53,686 nt of DNA from Gammaproteobacteria bacterium CG11_big_fil_rev_8_21_14_0_20_46_22 (GCA_002796245.1 PCWT01000051.1:1-53686), one strand, 5' to 3'; numbered from the stretch's first letter, positions 1-10,095 are shown. Made by a program: numbers and translations. The notes: generated by a model not told the origin, from the letters alone.

Positions 1-102
1 CAGATGCCGGATATACAGATGCAATCTTTACCTTATTGTGCTCGAGTGTTTTTTATCCTTTACAATGGGGGTGAGTCCATATACAGGCTACACGGAACAA
101 AC

Positions 103-163
103 GTAGACTGGGTTGATCCGCCTTTGCTGCGAAGCAGCTACGGCGAGAGATAACCCGGGTTAC
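103..163. repeat. RepB palindromic repeat, copy 1 (imperfect)
   Basis: Imperfect inverted repeat: GTAGACTGGGTT at 103-114 faces AACCCGGGTTAC at 152-163. The loop contains a second small hairpin (GCTGCGAAGCAGC). It resembles the other RepB copies (GTAGC.CCTGGATT ... AATCC.GG), found at 4014, 10096, 15364 and 36505. It lies 3' of lpxC. The rest of 1-196 shows no gene I can support. Confidence 0.55.
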
Positions 164-196
164 AAAAAACAGTTGCAAGAAAGAGGCCAATCGGTA

Positions 197-1114
197 TTAA
201 ACCGCTTCATGCTTAGCCGCGCCTAAGAACATGACAGGGGCTTGCTCCGCATCTTCGAAGGTTACATATTCCCACGCTTCTTGCGTGGCAAGTAAAGTGC
301 GCATCAGTTTATTATTCACTTCGTGGCCAGATTTATAGCCTTTGAATTCACCAATCACCGAATGACCCAATAAGGCCATATCGCCAATCGCATCGAGCAC
401 TTTGTGTTTCACGAATTCATCTTCATAACGCAAGCCGTCTTCGTTTAACACACGAAATTGATCGACCACAATCGCATTATCCAAACTTGCGCCCCGCGCT
501 AAATTCATGGATTTAATTTTTTCGTAGTCAGATAAGAAACCATAGGTACGCGCACGAGAGACTTCTTTGATGTAAGAATGACGCGAGAAATCGAGCTCGG
601 CTAATTTGTTAGATTTGTTAAACACAGGATGATCGTAAACAATTTCAAACGACACTTTAAACCCATCATACGGCAAAAACTCAGCCCACTTATCGTCGAC
701 CTCAAAACGCACAGGCTTTTTGATACGGATAAATTGTTTAGCTTTTGATTGCTCCACCACACCGGCAGATTGGATCAAAAACACAAAAGGACCTGCACTG
801 CCGTCCATGATCGGAATCTCAGTCGCGTTAATATCGACATAAGCGTTGTCCACACCCAAGCCTGCAAACGCGGACATTAAATGTTCTACCGTTGAAACGG
901 TGACACCATTAGCATGAATAGACGTGGATAAACGGGTATCGCCGACATTCAAGGCACACGCCTTGACTTCGCCCACAGGGTCTAAGTCAACACGACGAAA
1001 AACGATGCCCGTGTCTTCAGGCGCAGGACGCAACACAAGTTCAGCACGCTCACCACTGTGCACCGTGACGCCGGTGGCTTTAATCACATTCTTTAGCGTA
1101 CGTTGTTTGATCAT
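197..1114 (-). CDS. lpxC: UDP-3-O-acyl-N-acetylglucosamine deacetylase LpxC
   Basis: LpxC is the cytoplasmic zinc enzyme that removes the acetyl group from UDP-3-O-acyl-GlcNAc, the committed step of lipid A synthesis. The protein is 305 residues, the family length. The [12 protein letters not shown] segment carries the zinc histidine near residue 78, and HKVLDAIGD near residues 237-245 carries the second His and the Asp of the zinc site. I start at 1114 (MIKQRTLKN) rather than the upstream ATG at 1174. This matches the family N-terminus, is preceded by GGAG at normal spacing, and the longer form would read through the promoter. The usual upstream ftsZ is not visible; the gene is divergent from a Kef antiporter. 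Confidence 0.97.
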   Translation of the reverse strand: MIKQRTLKNVIKATGVTVHSGERAELVLRPAPEDTGIVFRRVDLDPVGEVKACALNVGDTRLSTSIHANGVTVSTVEHLMSAFAGLGVDNAYVDINATEIPIMDGSAGPFVFLIQSAGVVEQSKAKQFIRIKKPVRFEVDDKWAEFLPYDGFKVSFEIVYDHPVFNKSNKLAELDFSRHSYIKEVSRARTYGFLSDYEKIKSMNLARGASLDNAIVVDQFRVLNEDGLRYEDEFVKHKVLDAIGDMALLGHSVIGEFKGYKSGHEVNNKLMRTLLATQEAWEYVTFEDAEQAPVMFLGAAKHEAV

Positions 1115-1148
1115 GTGGCTTTTAGCTCCATTAAGCACAGATTGTTGA

Positions 1149-1154
1149 ATTATA
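1149..1154 (-). promoter_or_regulatory. lpxC -10 element
   Basis: On the minus strand the sequence reads GTGTTATAATTC, a perfect TATAAT 35 bp upstream of the lpxC start codon. No good -35 hexamer sits at 16-18 bp, so recognition may rely on other contacts. Confidence 0.55.
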
Positions 1155-1277
1155 ACACAATTTCCTAGAAACACCTAGATAATCGCAGCGATAATATAGG
1201 CGCGGCAGCAATATGTCTAGAAAAACCCATAAAAGCCGTTTATGATCATTTTTCAATGGCTTAGGAGATAAGCGCCG

Positions 1278-3236
1278 ATGGAATATGGCATTTTTGAGCA
1301 ACTCTTGACGATCATCGTGCTATCCGTGATCGTGATCGCCATCTTCCGCCGCTTAAGCCTGCCCTCGATCTTGGGCTACCTGGCCGTGGGTATCTTTATC
1401 GCCATCATCGACCGATACGCCTTTAAAGACATCCAGTCTTACAATATTTTAGCCAAATACGGCGTCGTGTTTTTGCTATTCACAATCGGCCTTGAGTTCT
1501 CAACCGCCAAACTCATCGCCTTAAAACGCATTGTGTTTTTGCTAGGCAGCTTACAAGTCGCGGCCTGCACTGCGATTTTTTGGGCTATCGGCATTTTATT
1601 TGGCATGAGCGTGGGCAATGCGTTTATTGTTGGCGCCACACTATCGCTCTCCTCCACCGCGATGATTTCAAAAGTGTTGAGTGAAGCTGGCGAGGTGCAA
1701 ACACAAACCGGTCGCATGACGATCGGCGTATTGATCTTTCAAGACATCATGGTCGTGCCTCTACTCATCATTACCTCGATCCTAGCGAACAACAGCGGCC
1801 AAGGCTTGCTTCAACACATCAGCGTTGAATTAATCATCGGCATACTCACCTTCTTCATTATTTATTTTGTCGGCCGACTCATCATCACCCCACTGTTTAA
1901 AGAAGTCGCACGCTCAGGCTCTAACGAATTATTTATTTTAGCCGCGTTTTTAACAGCTTTAGGCGCAGCGTATTTTTCTGACATGATGGGCATGTCCAAA
2001 GAACTTGGTGCATTTTTAGCGGGCGTAATTTTAGCCGGCACCCCTTATCACAAACAGGTGGCCAATGATATCCGCCCGTTTCGCGATGTGCTTCTAGGTT
2101 TGTTTTTTATTGGTATTGGCATGTCCCTAAACATCAGCACGCTAAATACAACCGGCGGCTGGATTCTACTTGTGGGCACACTGCTCGTCTTGGTGAAAAT
2201 AGCGATTATCCCTTTAATTATCCTATTTCTAAAACTCGCTGATCGGCAACAGGCGTTTCGCACGGGTATTTTACTCTCACAAGCCGGTGAGTTTGGCTTT
2301 GTACTGATTGCTGTGGCCACCAACTTCAAGCTTATTCAAGACTTTCACGGCCAAATTATTATCGGCAGTATTATTTTCAGCATGATTCTCTCTTTGGTGA
2401 TTGTGCAAATACAAAAACCCTTTAGCCGCTGGCTCGCTAATCGCCGAGGCGAAAAACCCAATACCGAAAAACCGAACAAAGCGCAGAGCGAATTACCCCA
2501 TATCATTATTTGCGGTTTTGGATATACCGGCCAACAAGTCGCCAGCGTGTTTAAAGCGGCAGGCTTGCCTTTTAATGCCATCGACACAAATGCTACTCGC
2601 GTCAGCCAAGCCTCTATGGCGGGCGAACCCGTGTACTATGGCAATGCTTCAGACCGCGAAATGTTATTATCGTTAGGTTTAAAAAATGCCCTGGCCGTTG
2701 TGGTGTGTTTTAATAGTGAAAACCTTGCGCGCGAAGTGCACAATATCGTGCACGAAGAAACACAACGTACACCACTTATTTTACGGGTTAAAATGAAATC
2801 CGGCGACTCTCTACCCACTGCGTCGAACCTGTCTGTCATCGACGAAGGCATTGAAGTGGGTATGTTACTTGGAAAACAAACACTCAACGCGATTGGCTTT
2901 AAACCGCATGATATCGCACGCATCAGTTACAAAGTCAAACAAACCCTAAAGTACGATTTTTTCCGCGGTGATGAGACATTACTGGACAGTGAAAATATCG
3001 ATAAGCCTCAACGTTACTCTTTTCGTGTTGATCCTAACGCAGCTATCTGTGGCAGAAGCTTGCAGACTGTTGATATTGACACACGCGCCATTCGCTTAAA
3101 AGCCATTCGTCGGCAGGGGCGAACACTTGAGCATACACATCTAGATACACCGATTGAAGCTGGCGATGTGTTAGTCATCACGGGTCTTTTAGATCATATC
3201 GAAAGCTTTGAGGAAGCGGTAAATGCTCACGCATAG
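1278..3236 (+). CDS. Kef-type (CPA2) cation:proton antiporter with TrkA regulatory domain
   Basis: 652-residue inner-membrane protein. Residues 1 to about 385 form a hydrophobic Na+/H+-exchanger (CPA2) domain with about 12-13 membrane segments, including the LGAFLAGVILAGTPY stretch. Near residue 408 a Rossmann RCK/TrkA-N domain begins (IIICGFGYTGQQ, then the acidic AIDTN), and about residues 570-650 form a TrkA-C domain. This is the architecture of KefB/KefC and YbaL, potassium (or sodium) efflux gated by nucleotide or glutathione ligands. No KefF/KefG partner is adjacent, so a YbaL-like role is as likely as glutathione-gated KefB/C. AGGAG at 1263-1267 supports the start. It overlaps the next gene by 14 bp. 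Confidence 0.9.
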   Translation: MEYGIFEQLLTIIVLSVIVIAIFRRLSLPSILGYLAVGIFIAIIDRYAFKDIQSYNILAKYGVVFLLFTIGLEFSTAKLIALKRIVFLLGSLQVAACTAIFWAIGILFGMSVGNAFIVGATLSLSSTAMISKVLSEAGEVQTQTGRMTIGVLIFQDIMVVPLLIITSILANNSGQGLLQHISVELIIGILTFFIIYFVGRLIITPLFKEVARSGSNELFILAAFLTALGAAYFSDMMGMSKELGAFLAGVILAGTPYHKQVANDIRPFRDVLLGLFFIGIGMSLNISTLNTTGGWILLVGTLLVLVKIAIIPLIILFLKLADRQQAFRTGILLSQAGEFGFVLIAVATNFKLIQDFHGQIIIGSIIFSMILSLVIVQIQKPFSRWLANRRGEKPNTEKPNKAQSELPHIIICGFGYTGQQVASVFKAAGLPFNAIDTNATRVSQASMAGEPVYYGNASDREMLLSLGLKNALAVVVCFNSENLAREVHNIVHEETQRTPLILRVKMKSGDSLPTASNLSVIDEGIEVGMLLGKQTLNAIGFKPHDIARISYKVKQTLKYDFFRGDETLLDSENIDKPQRYSFRVDPNAAICGRSLQTVDIDTRAIRLKAIRRQGRTLEHTHLDTPIEAGDVLVITGLLDHIESFEEAVNAHA

Positions 3237-4005
3237 TGCACTTAATTTACCCTACACGACCGATGCCCTATTAATGTGCGTATCCATCGTTGCGGGCATC
3301 GTGGATACTATCGCCGGCGGCGGTGGCATGGTAACGCTACCGGCGCTATTGTTTTTTAATGTGCCGCCTATATACGCTTTGAGCGCCAATCGCTTTCAAG
3401 GGCTGGTGGGCGAATCAATCGCAACTTATCATTTCAAACGCAAAGCCAACTTAAGCTTAAATTACATTCTTTACCCGATTATTTTTGCCCTCATCGGCTC
3501 AAGTGTTGGCACGCTCTTGGTGCAACATATTCACAACCAAACCTTGCAAACGATTGTGCCGTTGATGCTGCTTTTCGCACTGAGCTATTTTTTGCTTTCG
3601 GGGCGTCTGTTCAAACAAAGCAGCAAAACTTTAATGAAGCCTATGCAGTTTGCGATTATTTTTGGCTTAGCTATTGGATTTTATAACGGTTTCTTCGGCC
3701 CTGGCACCGGCTCATTTTGGGTCTTAGTGTTTTTCCTATTTCAAGGCCTATCCTTGAAAAACGCCACCGTGCATGGCAAACCAGTGAACCTTGCCGGCAA
3801 TATTGCCTCATTCATTTTCTTTTTTTCACAAGGTCATATCTACTGGCCGATTGCATTATCCATGGCTTTCGGGCAAATCATTGGTGCGAATGTCGGGGCA
3901 AGATTAGTGATTCACAACGGGCAAAAAATCATTCGACCGATTTTAACGGTGGTGGTGATACTGATGATTGCTGAGTTGATTGCTCGTAGCAGCCGTCTTG
4001 GGTAG
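3223..4005 (+). CDS. TSUP (TauE/SafE) family membrane permease
   Basis: 260-residue protein with about eight hydrophobic segments and the two-half arrangement of the TauE/SafE (DUF81, YfcA-like) family. The N-terminal half has VAGIVDTIAGGGGMVTLPALL and the second half FYNGFFGPGTGSFW, the paired glycine-rich re-entrant signatures. Members move sulfite, sulfoacetate, sulfolactate or other small anions; the substrate cannot be read from sequence. The start lies inside the end of the antiporter gene, so the two are probably co-transcribed and translationally coupled. Confidence 0.88.
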   Translation: MLTHSALNLPYTTDALLMCVSIVAGIVDTIAGGGGMVTLPALLFFNVPPIYALSANRFQGLVGESIATYHFKRKANLSLNYILYPIIFALIGSSVGTLLVQHIHNQTLQTIVPLMLLFALSYFLLSGRLFKQSSKTLMKPMQFAIIFGLAIGFYNGFFGPGTGSFWVLVFFLFQGLSLKNATVHGKPVNLAGNIASFIFFFSQGHIYWPIALSMAFGQIIGANVGARLVIHNGQKIIRPILTVVVILMIAELIARSSRLG

Positions 4006-4013
4006 AAATAAAA

Positions 4014-4056
4014 ACCCGGATTATCACGCCTTTGGCGTTCAATCCAGGCTTGCTAC
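4014..4056. repeat. RepB palindromic repeat, copy 2
   Basis: CCCGGATT at 4015-4022 pairs with AATCCAGG at 4041-4048 around a small inner hairpin (CGCCTTTGGCG), ending in GCTTGCTAC. Directly followed by a RepA copy, filling the gap between two convergent genes. Confidence 0.75.
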
Positions 4057-4068
4057 TTTTTAGCTAAC

Positions 4069-4162
4069 GTCAATTGCAAGCGAACGTCAGTGAGCGCGGC
4101 AATCTTTTGAATTAACCTGGAGATTGCTTCGTCGCTTCGCTCCTCGCAAAGACGGTTGCTAC
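4069..4162. repeat. RepA dispersed palindromic element, copy 1
   Basis: About 94 bp with two facing arms: GTCA.TTGC.AGCGAACGTC...GCGGCAATC and AGATTGCTTCGTCGCTTCGC...GACGGTTGCTAC. Both arms are internally GC-palindromic, so the whole can fold into a long hairpin. Near-identical copies lie at 17337-17430, 17459-17551 and 36554-36649, with a half copy at 10047-10092. No reading frame of its own; it behaves like a REP or MITE-type intergenic element. Confidence 0.85.
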
Positions 4163-4179
4163 GCAACACAGCCAGAATG

Positions 4180-5985
4180 TTATTTCTGACGCTTACGCTC
4201 GTGTTCTTTCAAGAATTTTTTACGCAACCGAATGGACACCGGTGTCACTTCCACCAACTCGTCATCGTTGATAAACTCCAAGGCGCTCTCCAGCGTGAGC
4301 TTAATCGGCGGCGACAACTGAATATTCTCATCACTGCCTGAAGCACGAATGTTCGTGAGCTGCTTAGCGCGTGAAACGTTCACCACCAAATCATTATTAC
4401 GTGAATGAATACCCACAATCATCCCCTCGTACACATCCGTTTGAGGCTTGATAAACATTTTACCGCGGTCTTCCAAGTTCCAAAGCGCATAGGCTGTCGC
4501 CACGCCTTTGTCGTTGGCAATCAACACACCGTTCACACGCTGTGACATGACGTCTTTTTTACACGGCCCGTAATGATCAAACACGTGATACATCAAACCG
4601 GTGCCTGATGTCATGGTCAAGAAATCCGTATGAAAGCCAATTAAGCCGCGCGCAGGGATAATATAATCCAAGCGCACCCGACCTTTGCCATCGGTTTGCA
4701 TGTTTTGCAAATCGCCTTTGCGCTCGCCCAAGGCTTGCATCACGTTACCTTGGTAGTTTTCATCCACATCGATTGTCAGCTGCTCATAGGGCTCGTGCAT
4801 TTCACCATCGACTTCGTGCATGATCACTTCAGGGCGCGACACAGCAAGCTCAAAACCCTCGCGACGCATGGTTTCAATCAAAATGGCCAAGTGCAACTCA
4901 CCACGACCGGAGACTTTAAATTTATCGGGATCATCGGTGTTTTCCACACGCAAGGCGACGTTGTGAATCAACTCGCGCGTGAGGCGATCACCGATTTGGC
5001 GCGAGGTGATAAACTTACCTTCCTTGCCGGCAAACGGCGAAGCGTTCACCAAGAAAGTCATGGTTACCGTTGGCTCATCCACTTTTAAACACGGCAAGGC
5101 TTCGGCATTCGCTGGATCACATACCGTGTCAGAAATATTGAGGTTTTCAATGCCGGTAATGGCAATGATGTCACCCGCTTGTGCGCTTTCCACTTCGTGA
5201 CGCTCTAAACCTAAATGACCCAAGACTTGCAAAATCTTTGCGTTACGTTTTTTGCCTTCACGGTCAATCACCACGACCGGCATATTACGGCGTGCTGTAC
5301 CGCGTTTGATACGGCCCACACCGATCACACCCACATACGATGAATAGGAAAGCGATGAAATTTGCATTTGAAAGGCAGCGTTGACGTCCACATCAGGCGC
5401 GGGCACTTTAGTTAAGATTAAATCTAATAACGGTGCCATGGAATCGCTGGATTCAGCCAAATCCATTTTCGCATAACCCTCTAGTGCTGAGGTATAGACC
5501 ACCGGAAAATCCAGTTGCTCGTCTGTTGCACCCAGGCGATCGAACAAATCAAACACTTGATCCATCACCCAGTCTGGGCGCGCACCCGGGCGATCAATTT
5601 TATTGATCACCACTATCGGCTTTAACCCTTGCGCAAAGGCTTTTTGCGTCACAAAACGCGTTTGTGGCATAGGACCATCGACCGCGTCAACCAAAAGCAA
5701 CACTGAATCCACCATCGACATGATGCGCTCAACCTCGCCACCGAAATCCGCATGCCCCGGGGTATCCACCACGTTAATACGTGTGCCTTTCCAGTCGATC
5801 GCCGTGTTTTTGGCCAAAATGGTAATTCCACGCTCTTGCTCTAGCTCGTTAGAATCCATGACGCGCTCAATACGATCCCCCTGGCGGCCCAAAGTACCTG
5901 ATTGTTGCAACAGCTTATCGACCAAGGTGGTCTTACCATGGTCTACGTGGGCGATAATGGCGATATTTCGAATGGATTGGCTCAT
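4180..5985 (-). CDS. typA: Ribosome-associated GTPase TypA/BipA
   Basis: Translational GTPase of the EF-G superfamily that binds the 70S ribosome and helps 50S assembly and stress or cold adaptation. 601 residues, the family length. P-loop AHVDHGKTT at residues 12-20, G3 [12 protein letters not shown]4 NKID, then a beta-barrel domain II, EF-G-like domains III and V, and the TypA-specific C-terminus ending in a lysine/arginine-rich tail. The start at 5985 matches the family N-terminus; the ribosome-binding site is weak. It is 66 bp downstream of prfC in the same direction and may share its transcript. Confidence 0.97.
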   Translation of the reverse strand: MSQSIRNIAIIAHVDHGKTTLVDKLLQQSGTLGRQGDRIERVMDSNELEQERGITILAKNTAIDWKGTRINVVDTPGHADFGGEVERIMSMVDSVLLLVDAVDGPMPQTRFVTQKAFAQGLKPIVVINKIDRPGARPDWVMDQVFDLFDRLGATDEQLDFPVVYTSALEGYAKMDLAESSDSMAPLLDLILTKVPAPDVDVNAAFQMQISSLSYSSYVGVIGVGRIKRGTARRNMPVVVIDREGKKRNAKILQVLGHLGLERHEVESAQAGDIIAITGIENLNISDTVCDPANAEALPCLKVDEPTVTMTFLVNASPFAGKEGKFITSRQIGDRLTRELIHNVALRVENTDDPDKFKVSGRGELHLAILIETMRREGFELAVSRPEVIMHEVDGEMHEPYEQLTIDVDENYQGNVMQALGERKGDLQNMQTDGKGRVRLDYIIPARGLIGFHTDFLTMTSGTGLMYHVFDHYGPCKKDVMSQRVNGVLIANDKGVATAYALWNLEDRGKMFIKPQTDVYEGMIVGIHSRNNDLVVNVSRAKQLTNIRASGSDENIQLSPPIKLTLESALEFINDDELVEVTPVSIRLRKKFLKEHERKRQK

Positions 5986-6051
5986 AATATTACTGTCTGT
6001 GCTTATTAATTTGGCGGTATTCTACGCGAATTTAAAAAAATTGATAGGCGT

Positions 6052-7623
6052 TTAATGCTCACGCGTTGCAGAGAACTCAATTTCCGGCCACTTTTCCTGG
6101 GCCAAACTTAAGTTCACGCGCGTGGGCGCGATATACGTTAAACAACCGCCACCATCGAGCGCCAAGTTATTGAAGGCTTTCTTTTTAAAGTCTTCAAGCA
6201 TCTTTTTATCTTTGCAATAAATCCAGCGCGCTGTGGCCACACTCACATTTTCATAAATGCATTCGACTTTGTATTCGTGTTGCAAACGATGCGCGACCAC
6301 ATCAAACTGCAACACACCGACTGCACCCAGAATTAAATCGTTACTGGCCAAGGGCTTAAACACTTGTGTGGCGCCCTCTTCGGAAAGCTCTTGCAAACCT
6401 TTTTGCAACTGCTTAGCTTTAAGTGGGTCTTTAACGCGCACAAGCTTAAACAACTCGGGCGCAAAATGCGGAATACCGGTGAACTTTAACATCTCACCTT
6501 GCGTGAAAGTGTCGCCAATTTGCAAGGCACCGTGGTTATGAATACCGATAATATCGCCAGCAAAGGCTTCTTCAGCATGTTCACGCTCGCCCGCCATAAA
6601 AGTGTGCGCATTACTGATAGTCATATCACGCCCTAGGCGCACATGCTTTACCTTCATGCCCTTTTCATATTTGCCCGAACAAATCCGCAAAAAAGCGATG
6701 CGATCGCGATGTTTCGGGTCCATGTTGGCTTGAATTTTAAACACAAAGCCCGTGAATTTTTCTTCAGAAGGCTCAACGATCCGTTCTTCAGCCTCACGAG
6801 ACTGCGGCGCCGGGGCATGCGTGATAAACTCATCGAGCAACTCGCGAATACCAAAATTATTAATTCCCGAACCAAAAAACACCGGCGTTTGCTCACCCGC
6901 CAAATAACGCGCAGGATCAAACACGTGACTGGCGCCTTTCACGAGCTCAATTTCCTCGCGAAGCTCTGCAGCCACACTCCCCAAACGTTCATCTAAGGCG
7001 GGATTATCCAGCCCCTTGATCACATCAAAGGCTTGAATATGATCGCCCTTGCTAGACGCATAAAACACCACTTCATCGCGATACAGATGATAAATACCTT
7101 TAAACGCTTTACCCATGCCGATCGGCCAAGTGACCGGCGCACATTCAATATTCAACACCGACTCAATTTCATCGAGCAACTCAATAGGCTCGCGCGTTTC
7201 ACGATCCATTTTGTTGATGAACGTCATGACCGGCGTGTGACGCAAACGGCACACCTCTAAAAGTTTAATCGTACGCGCTTCCACACCTTTGGCTGCATCG
7301 ATCACCATGAGCGAAGAGTCGACCGCCGTCAGCGTGCGATAGGTATCTTCCGAGAAATCGCCATGACCCGGTGTATCCAGTAGATTGATAATCGCATCAC
7401 GATAGGGAAACTGCATGACAGAGGTCGTGACCGAAATACCGCGTTGTTTTTCTAGCTCCAGCCAATCGGAGGTGGCATGACGCGAGGCTTTTCGCCCTTT
7501 GACCGTACCGGCTTCTTGAATCGCACCCCCGAATAGCAACAGCTTTTCTGTGAGCGTGGTTTTACCGGCGTCAGGATGAGAAATGATCGCAAAGGTGCGA
7601 CGTTTTTTGATCGGATTGAACAT
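6052..7623 (-). CDS. prfC: Peptide chain release factor 3
   Basis: RF3 is the GTPase that recycles RF1/RF2 from terminated ribosomes. 523 residues (E. coli 529). P-loop SHPDAGKTT at residues 15-23, switch region [27 protein letters not shown] and NKMDRE are all RF3-type. The open frame extends about 100 codons upstream to 7920, but that part is only the other frame of the bamC-like gene. The ATG at 7623 gives the conserved [20 protein letters not shown] start. It begins 4 bp after the bamC-like stop, so dapA, the lipoprotein gene and prfC probably form one unit. Confidence 0.96.
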   Translation of the reverse strand: MFNPIKKRRTFAIISHPDAGKTTLTEKLLLFGGAIQEAGTVKGRKASRHATSDWLELEKQRGISVTTSVMQFPYRDAIINLLDTPGHGDFSEDTYRTLTAVDSSLMVIDAAKGVEARTIKLLEVCRLRHTPVMTFINKMDRETREPIELLDEIESVLNIECAPVTWPIGMGKAFKGIYHLYRDEVVFYASSKGDHIQAFDVIKGLDNPALDERLGSVAAELREEIELVKGASHVFDPARYLAGEQTPVFFGSGINNFGIRELLDEFITHAPAPQSREAEERIVEPSEEKFTGFVFKIQANMDPKHRDRIAFLRICSGKYEKGMKVKHVRLGRDMTISNAHTFMAGEREHAEEAFAGDIIGIHNHGALQIGDTFTQGEMLKFTGIPHFAPELFKLVRVKDPLKAKQLQKGLQELSEEGATQVFKPLASNDLILGAVGVLQFDVVAHRLQHEYKVECIYENVSVATARWIYCKDKKMLEDFKKKAFNNLALDGGGCLTYIAPTRVNLSLAQEKWPEIEFSATREH

Positions 7624-7627
7624 GGGG

Positions 7628-7969
7628 TTAATCGTTATGGTTTTCGGGCGCTTCCCACGGCATGTGTGCGTGCGGAATGAGGCGCAAAATCCATGGGCGT
7701 GGTTTTGGTACCAGCTTAGGATCGATATTCGGCGGAATAATTTGCGGCGTGGTTTGCGCCATATTGCCAGACGCATTCGGCACAGGGTAATAATCCTCCA
7801 CAGAGCTTGAGCTATAACCCGGTGGTATTTGCAACGGTGGCGTGGCATCAGCTTGGAGGTAGTCTTGACCGTGATCACTGAAAATTTGATAGGTTTTTGA
7901 CACATCACCACAGGCCGCAAGCGACAACGCAGCTAAACTGACCAAAAGGCTTTGTTGTATTTTTTTCAT
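7628..7969 (-). CDS. bamC: Short BamC-like lipoprotein
   Basis: 113-residue lipoprotein. The signal peptide ends in the lipobox LAAC with Cys20. The next segment ([16 protein letters not shown], then DYYPVP) matches the unstructured N-terminal part of BamC/NlpB that lies along BamD in the outer-membrane barrel assembly machine, and the position immediately after dapA is the classical place of bamC. The two helix-grip domains of full BamC (about 344 residues in E. coli) are absent: the protein stops after a proline-rich stretch and a short tail. The start at 7969 overlaps the dapA stop (ATGA). The family call rests on motif and context; a shortened but functional BamC is my reading. Confidence 0.75.
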   Translation of the reverse strand: MKKIQQSLLVSLAALSLAACGDVSKTYQIFSDHGQDYLQADATPPLQIPPGYSSSSVEDYYPVPNASGNMAQTTPQIIPPNIDPKLVPKPRPWILRLIPHAHMPWEAPENHND

Positions 7970-8850
7970 CCAATAACTCCAAGCGATTGCATCACTCGCT
8001 CTAAAAGCGGCTGATTTTGCTGGGCCAAGGATACCAGCGGCAAACGCAAACCACCAGGGATTTTTCCCATGCGATTCACCGCCCACTTCACCGGGATGGG
8101 ATTCGACTCAATAAACAAGGTGTGATGCAAATCATTCAAACGCTCGTTGATCGCCTTGGCTTTTTCAACGTCTGTGTTAGCCAACGCCATCATCTCAGCC
8201 ATTAAAGCCGGCACCACATTCGCCGTGACAGAAATCACACCATCACCCCCTTTCAATACGTACTCCAGGGCCACATCATCATTACCCGATAGCAACACAA
8301 AATCCGGGCTCAATTTCGCCTTAAGCTCAGCCACACGAGATAACTCAGGGTTCGCATCTTTTAATGCGACGATACGCTCACAGCTTTCAGCCAGCGTGAT
8401 CACGGTTTCGGGGGCAATATCTGCGCCTGTACGACCAAAGGCATTGTAGATAATGATAGGTAATTGCGTAGCATCATGAATAGCTTTAAAGTGCTCAACC
8501 ATGCCGCGTTGCGGTGGTTTATTGTAGTACGGTACAACGACCAACATGGCATCCACGCCACACGCTTCAGCCGCCTTGGCTTGCTCAATACTCACCTTGG
8601 TATCGTTTGTACCCACACCAGCGATGATCGGCACCCGGCCCGCAGCCGTTTTCACCGCAAGCTTAAAGAGCGCTTCTCGCTCGGCCTTTACCGTGGGCGA
8701 CTCACCGGTGGTGCCTAAAATCACCAAACCCTGCGTGCCCTCAGCAAGATGCCACTGAATCAAATCAACAAACGATGGCTCATCAATCTCACCATGATCT
8801 TTCATCGGGGTCACTAGCGCAACCAAGCTGCCGGAAAAATGTTTTGTCAT
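7966..8850 (-). CDS. dapA: 4-hydroxy-tetrahydrodipicolinate synthase
   Basis: Condenses pyruvate with aspartate semialdehyde, the first step of the diaminopimelate/lysine branch. 294 residues, a TIM-barrel class I aldolase. Visible are GTTGESPT near residues 44-51 (substrate-binding loop), the YYNKPPQRG segment with the catalytic-triad tyrosine region, and LKDAN with the Schiff-base lysine near residue 162. It is first in a dapA-bamC-prfC string with a 4-bp overlap to the lipoprotein gene. Confidence 0.97.
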   Translation of the reverse strand: MTKHFSGSLVALVTPMKDHGEIDEPSFVDLIQWHLAEGTQGLVILGTTGESPTVKAEREALFKLAVKTAAGRVPIIAGVGTNDTKVSIEQAKAAEACGVDAMLVVVPYYNKPPQRGMVEHFKAIHDATQLPIIIYNAFGRTGADIAPETVITLAESCERIVALKDANPELSRVAELKAKLSPDFVLLSGNDDVALEYVLKGGDGVISVTANVVPALMAEMMALANTDVEKAKAINERLNDLHHTLFIESNPIPVKWAVNRMGKIPGGLRLPLVSLAQQNQPLLERVMQSLGVIG

Positions 8851-8914
8851 TGGAGTGTCCTATGAATTCAGGTTATCATACGACAGTGATATCAAATTAC
8901 AACTGGAGAAGATC

Positions 8915-9379
8915 ATGATGATCAGTGTTGGAAAAAAAGCCCCAAACTTCACCGCCAAAGCCACAAACGACAAAATCCTTAGCCTCAAAGACTTTAAAGG
9001 CCGCTATCTCGTCATCTACTTCTACCCCAAAGACAACACACCGGGCTGCACGCAAGAAGGCCAAGATTTTCGGGATCTCTATGCCGAGTTCCAAGCATTA
9101 GACGCGGATATTGTCGGTGTTTCCAAAGACAGCTTGCGCACACACAGTAACTTTAAAGCCAAATACGCCTTGCCTTTTGATCTTGTCACCGATGAAGACG
9201 AAAGCCTGTGCCAAGCCTTTGACGTGATCAAGCTGAAAAAACTCTACGGCAAAGAATACCTAGGCATCGAGCGCTCAAGCTTTCTCATCGGCCCAGACGG
9301 CACACTCCTGGCCGAATGGCGCAAAGTCAAAGTGAAAGATCACGCTAAAGTCGTACTCGATACGCTCAAGGCGCTTTAA
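8915..9379 (+). CDS. bcp: Peroxiredoxin Bcp (PrxQ family)
   Basis: Thiol peroxidase of the AhpC/TSA superfamily; reduces H2O2 and organic hydroperoxides. 154 residues. The peroxidatic Cys45 sits in DNTPGCTQE. The Cys50 that resolves the disulfide in many Bcp proteins is replaced by Gln; Cys99 (ESLCQ) is present, so it works either as a 1-Cys enzyme or through Cys99. I chose the ATG at 8915: GGAG at 8904-8907 gives 7-bp spacing, and the 20 codons further upstream are not Bcp-like. Its stop overlaps the convergent next gene by 4 bp. Confidence 0.95.
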   Translation: MMISVGKKAPNFTAKATNDKILSLKDFKGRYLVIYFYPKDNTPGCTQEGQDFRDLYAEFQALDADIVGVSKDSLRTHSNFKAKYALPFDLVTDEDESLCQAFDVIKLKKLYGKEYLGIERSSFLIGPDGTLLAEWRKVKVKDHAKVVLDTLKAL

Positions 9380-9966
9380 TTTGCCACCATAAATTCATAC
9401 ACACGATAGCCGGCCGTCCAAAGCACCAATAGTGTGTACGCCCAAGCCAAGGGCTGAAATAAGAACGGGGCCGCGATCATCAGCACAAAAAAGATAAAGG
9501 CTTCACCACGCTCCATCAAACCCGGGCTGTAGTGAAAACTTTTCTGCGACTCGTTTTGAGTAAAAATCCCAACCACCAAAAAGCTGGTGATGCACAAATA
9601 CGAGCTGCCGAGCATAGCTAAACACGCCAGAGCCCGCGTATCCGGCGCATAGAGATACAAACCTAAAAAAACCGATAATTCCACTACACGATCACAGACA
9701 ATATCTAACACGCTGCCCTGCTCACTCGTTTCTGAGCGAAATCTCGCCAAAGTCCCATCCAGTGTATCCAGATAACCGGAAAGCAACAAAAAGCCTAGCG
9801 CCACAGCAGGATGGTGAAACCATAATGCGAGTAAAATAAACGGGGCGAGCACGCCGGAAAACAGCGTGAGTTGATTGGCTGAAACGCGGGTGTAGCGCGC
9901 CAAGGATTGCGCGAGAGGGTCCACCAAGATGCGTTGGTAAGCCGGGCGAATGTAGTGTTCCAACAT
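9376..9966 (-). CDS. CDP-alcohol phosphatidyltransferase family protein
   Basis: 196-residue membrane protein with about five or six hydrophobic segments and the family signature intact: D..DG..AR..(9)..G...D...D, seen as DTLDGTLARF ... GSVLDIVCD. The family transfers phosphatidyl from CDP-diacylglycerol to an alcohol (glycerol-3-phosphate, inositol, serine and so on). The acceptor is not readable. It is not the usual pgsA context and the N-terminus (LEHYIRPAYQRILVDPLA) differs from typical PgsA, so the exact activity is left open. Confidence 0.85.
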   Translation of the reverse strand: MLEHYIRPAYQRILVDPLAQSLARYTRVSANQLTLFSGVLAPFILLALWFHHPAVALGFLLLSGYLDTLDGTLARFRSETSEQGSVLDIVCDRVVELSVFLGLYLYAPDTRALACLAMLGSSYLCITSFLVVGIFTQNESQKSFHYSPGLMERGEAFIFFVLMIAAPFLFQPLAWAYTLLVLWTAGYRVYEFMVAN

Positions 9967-10019
9967 GTGACCATCCTTGTTTGGTTTGCGTACTGAGCAA
10001 CCGTCTTTTCATCCATAGG

Positions 10020-10037
10020 TTCCCGCCTGCGCGGGAA
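10020..10037. repeat. Short GC hairpin (RepE-like)
   Basis: TTCCCGCCTGCGCGGGAA: a 7-bp stem with a CTGC loop, followed by TGACATAATG and then a RepA half copy. A related but degenerate sequence (ATCCCGGA ... TATCCCGGATC ... GTGATGAC) lies at 53441-53498. Confidence 0.6.
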
Positions 10038-10046
10038 TGACATAAT

Positions 10047-10092
10047 GTAGCAACCGTCGTCTTTGCGAGGAGCGTAGCGACACGGCAATCTC
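10047..10092. repeat. RepA element, half copy
   Basis: Only the GTAGCAACCGTC...GCGAGGAGCGTAGCGACACGGCAATCTCC arm is present; the facing arm is missing and a RepB-like sequence begins immediately after. Confidence 0.75.
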
Positions 10093-10095
10093 CTT

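Noticed and set aside
7624-7920. A 99-codon N-terminal extension of release factor 3
   Set aside because: It is the other frame of the bamC-like gene, unlike any RF3 N-terminus; the ATG at 7623 gives the conserved start.
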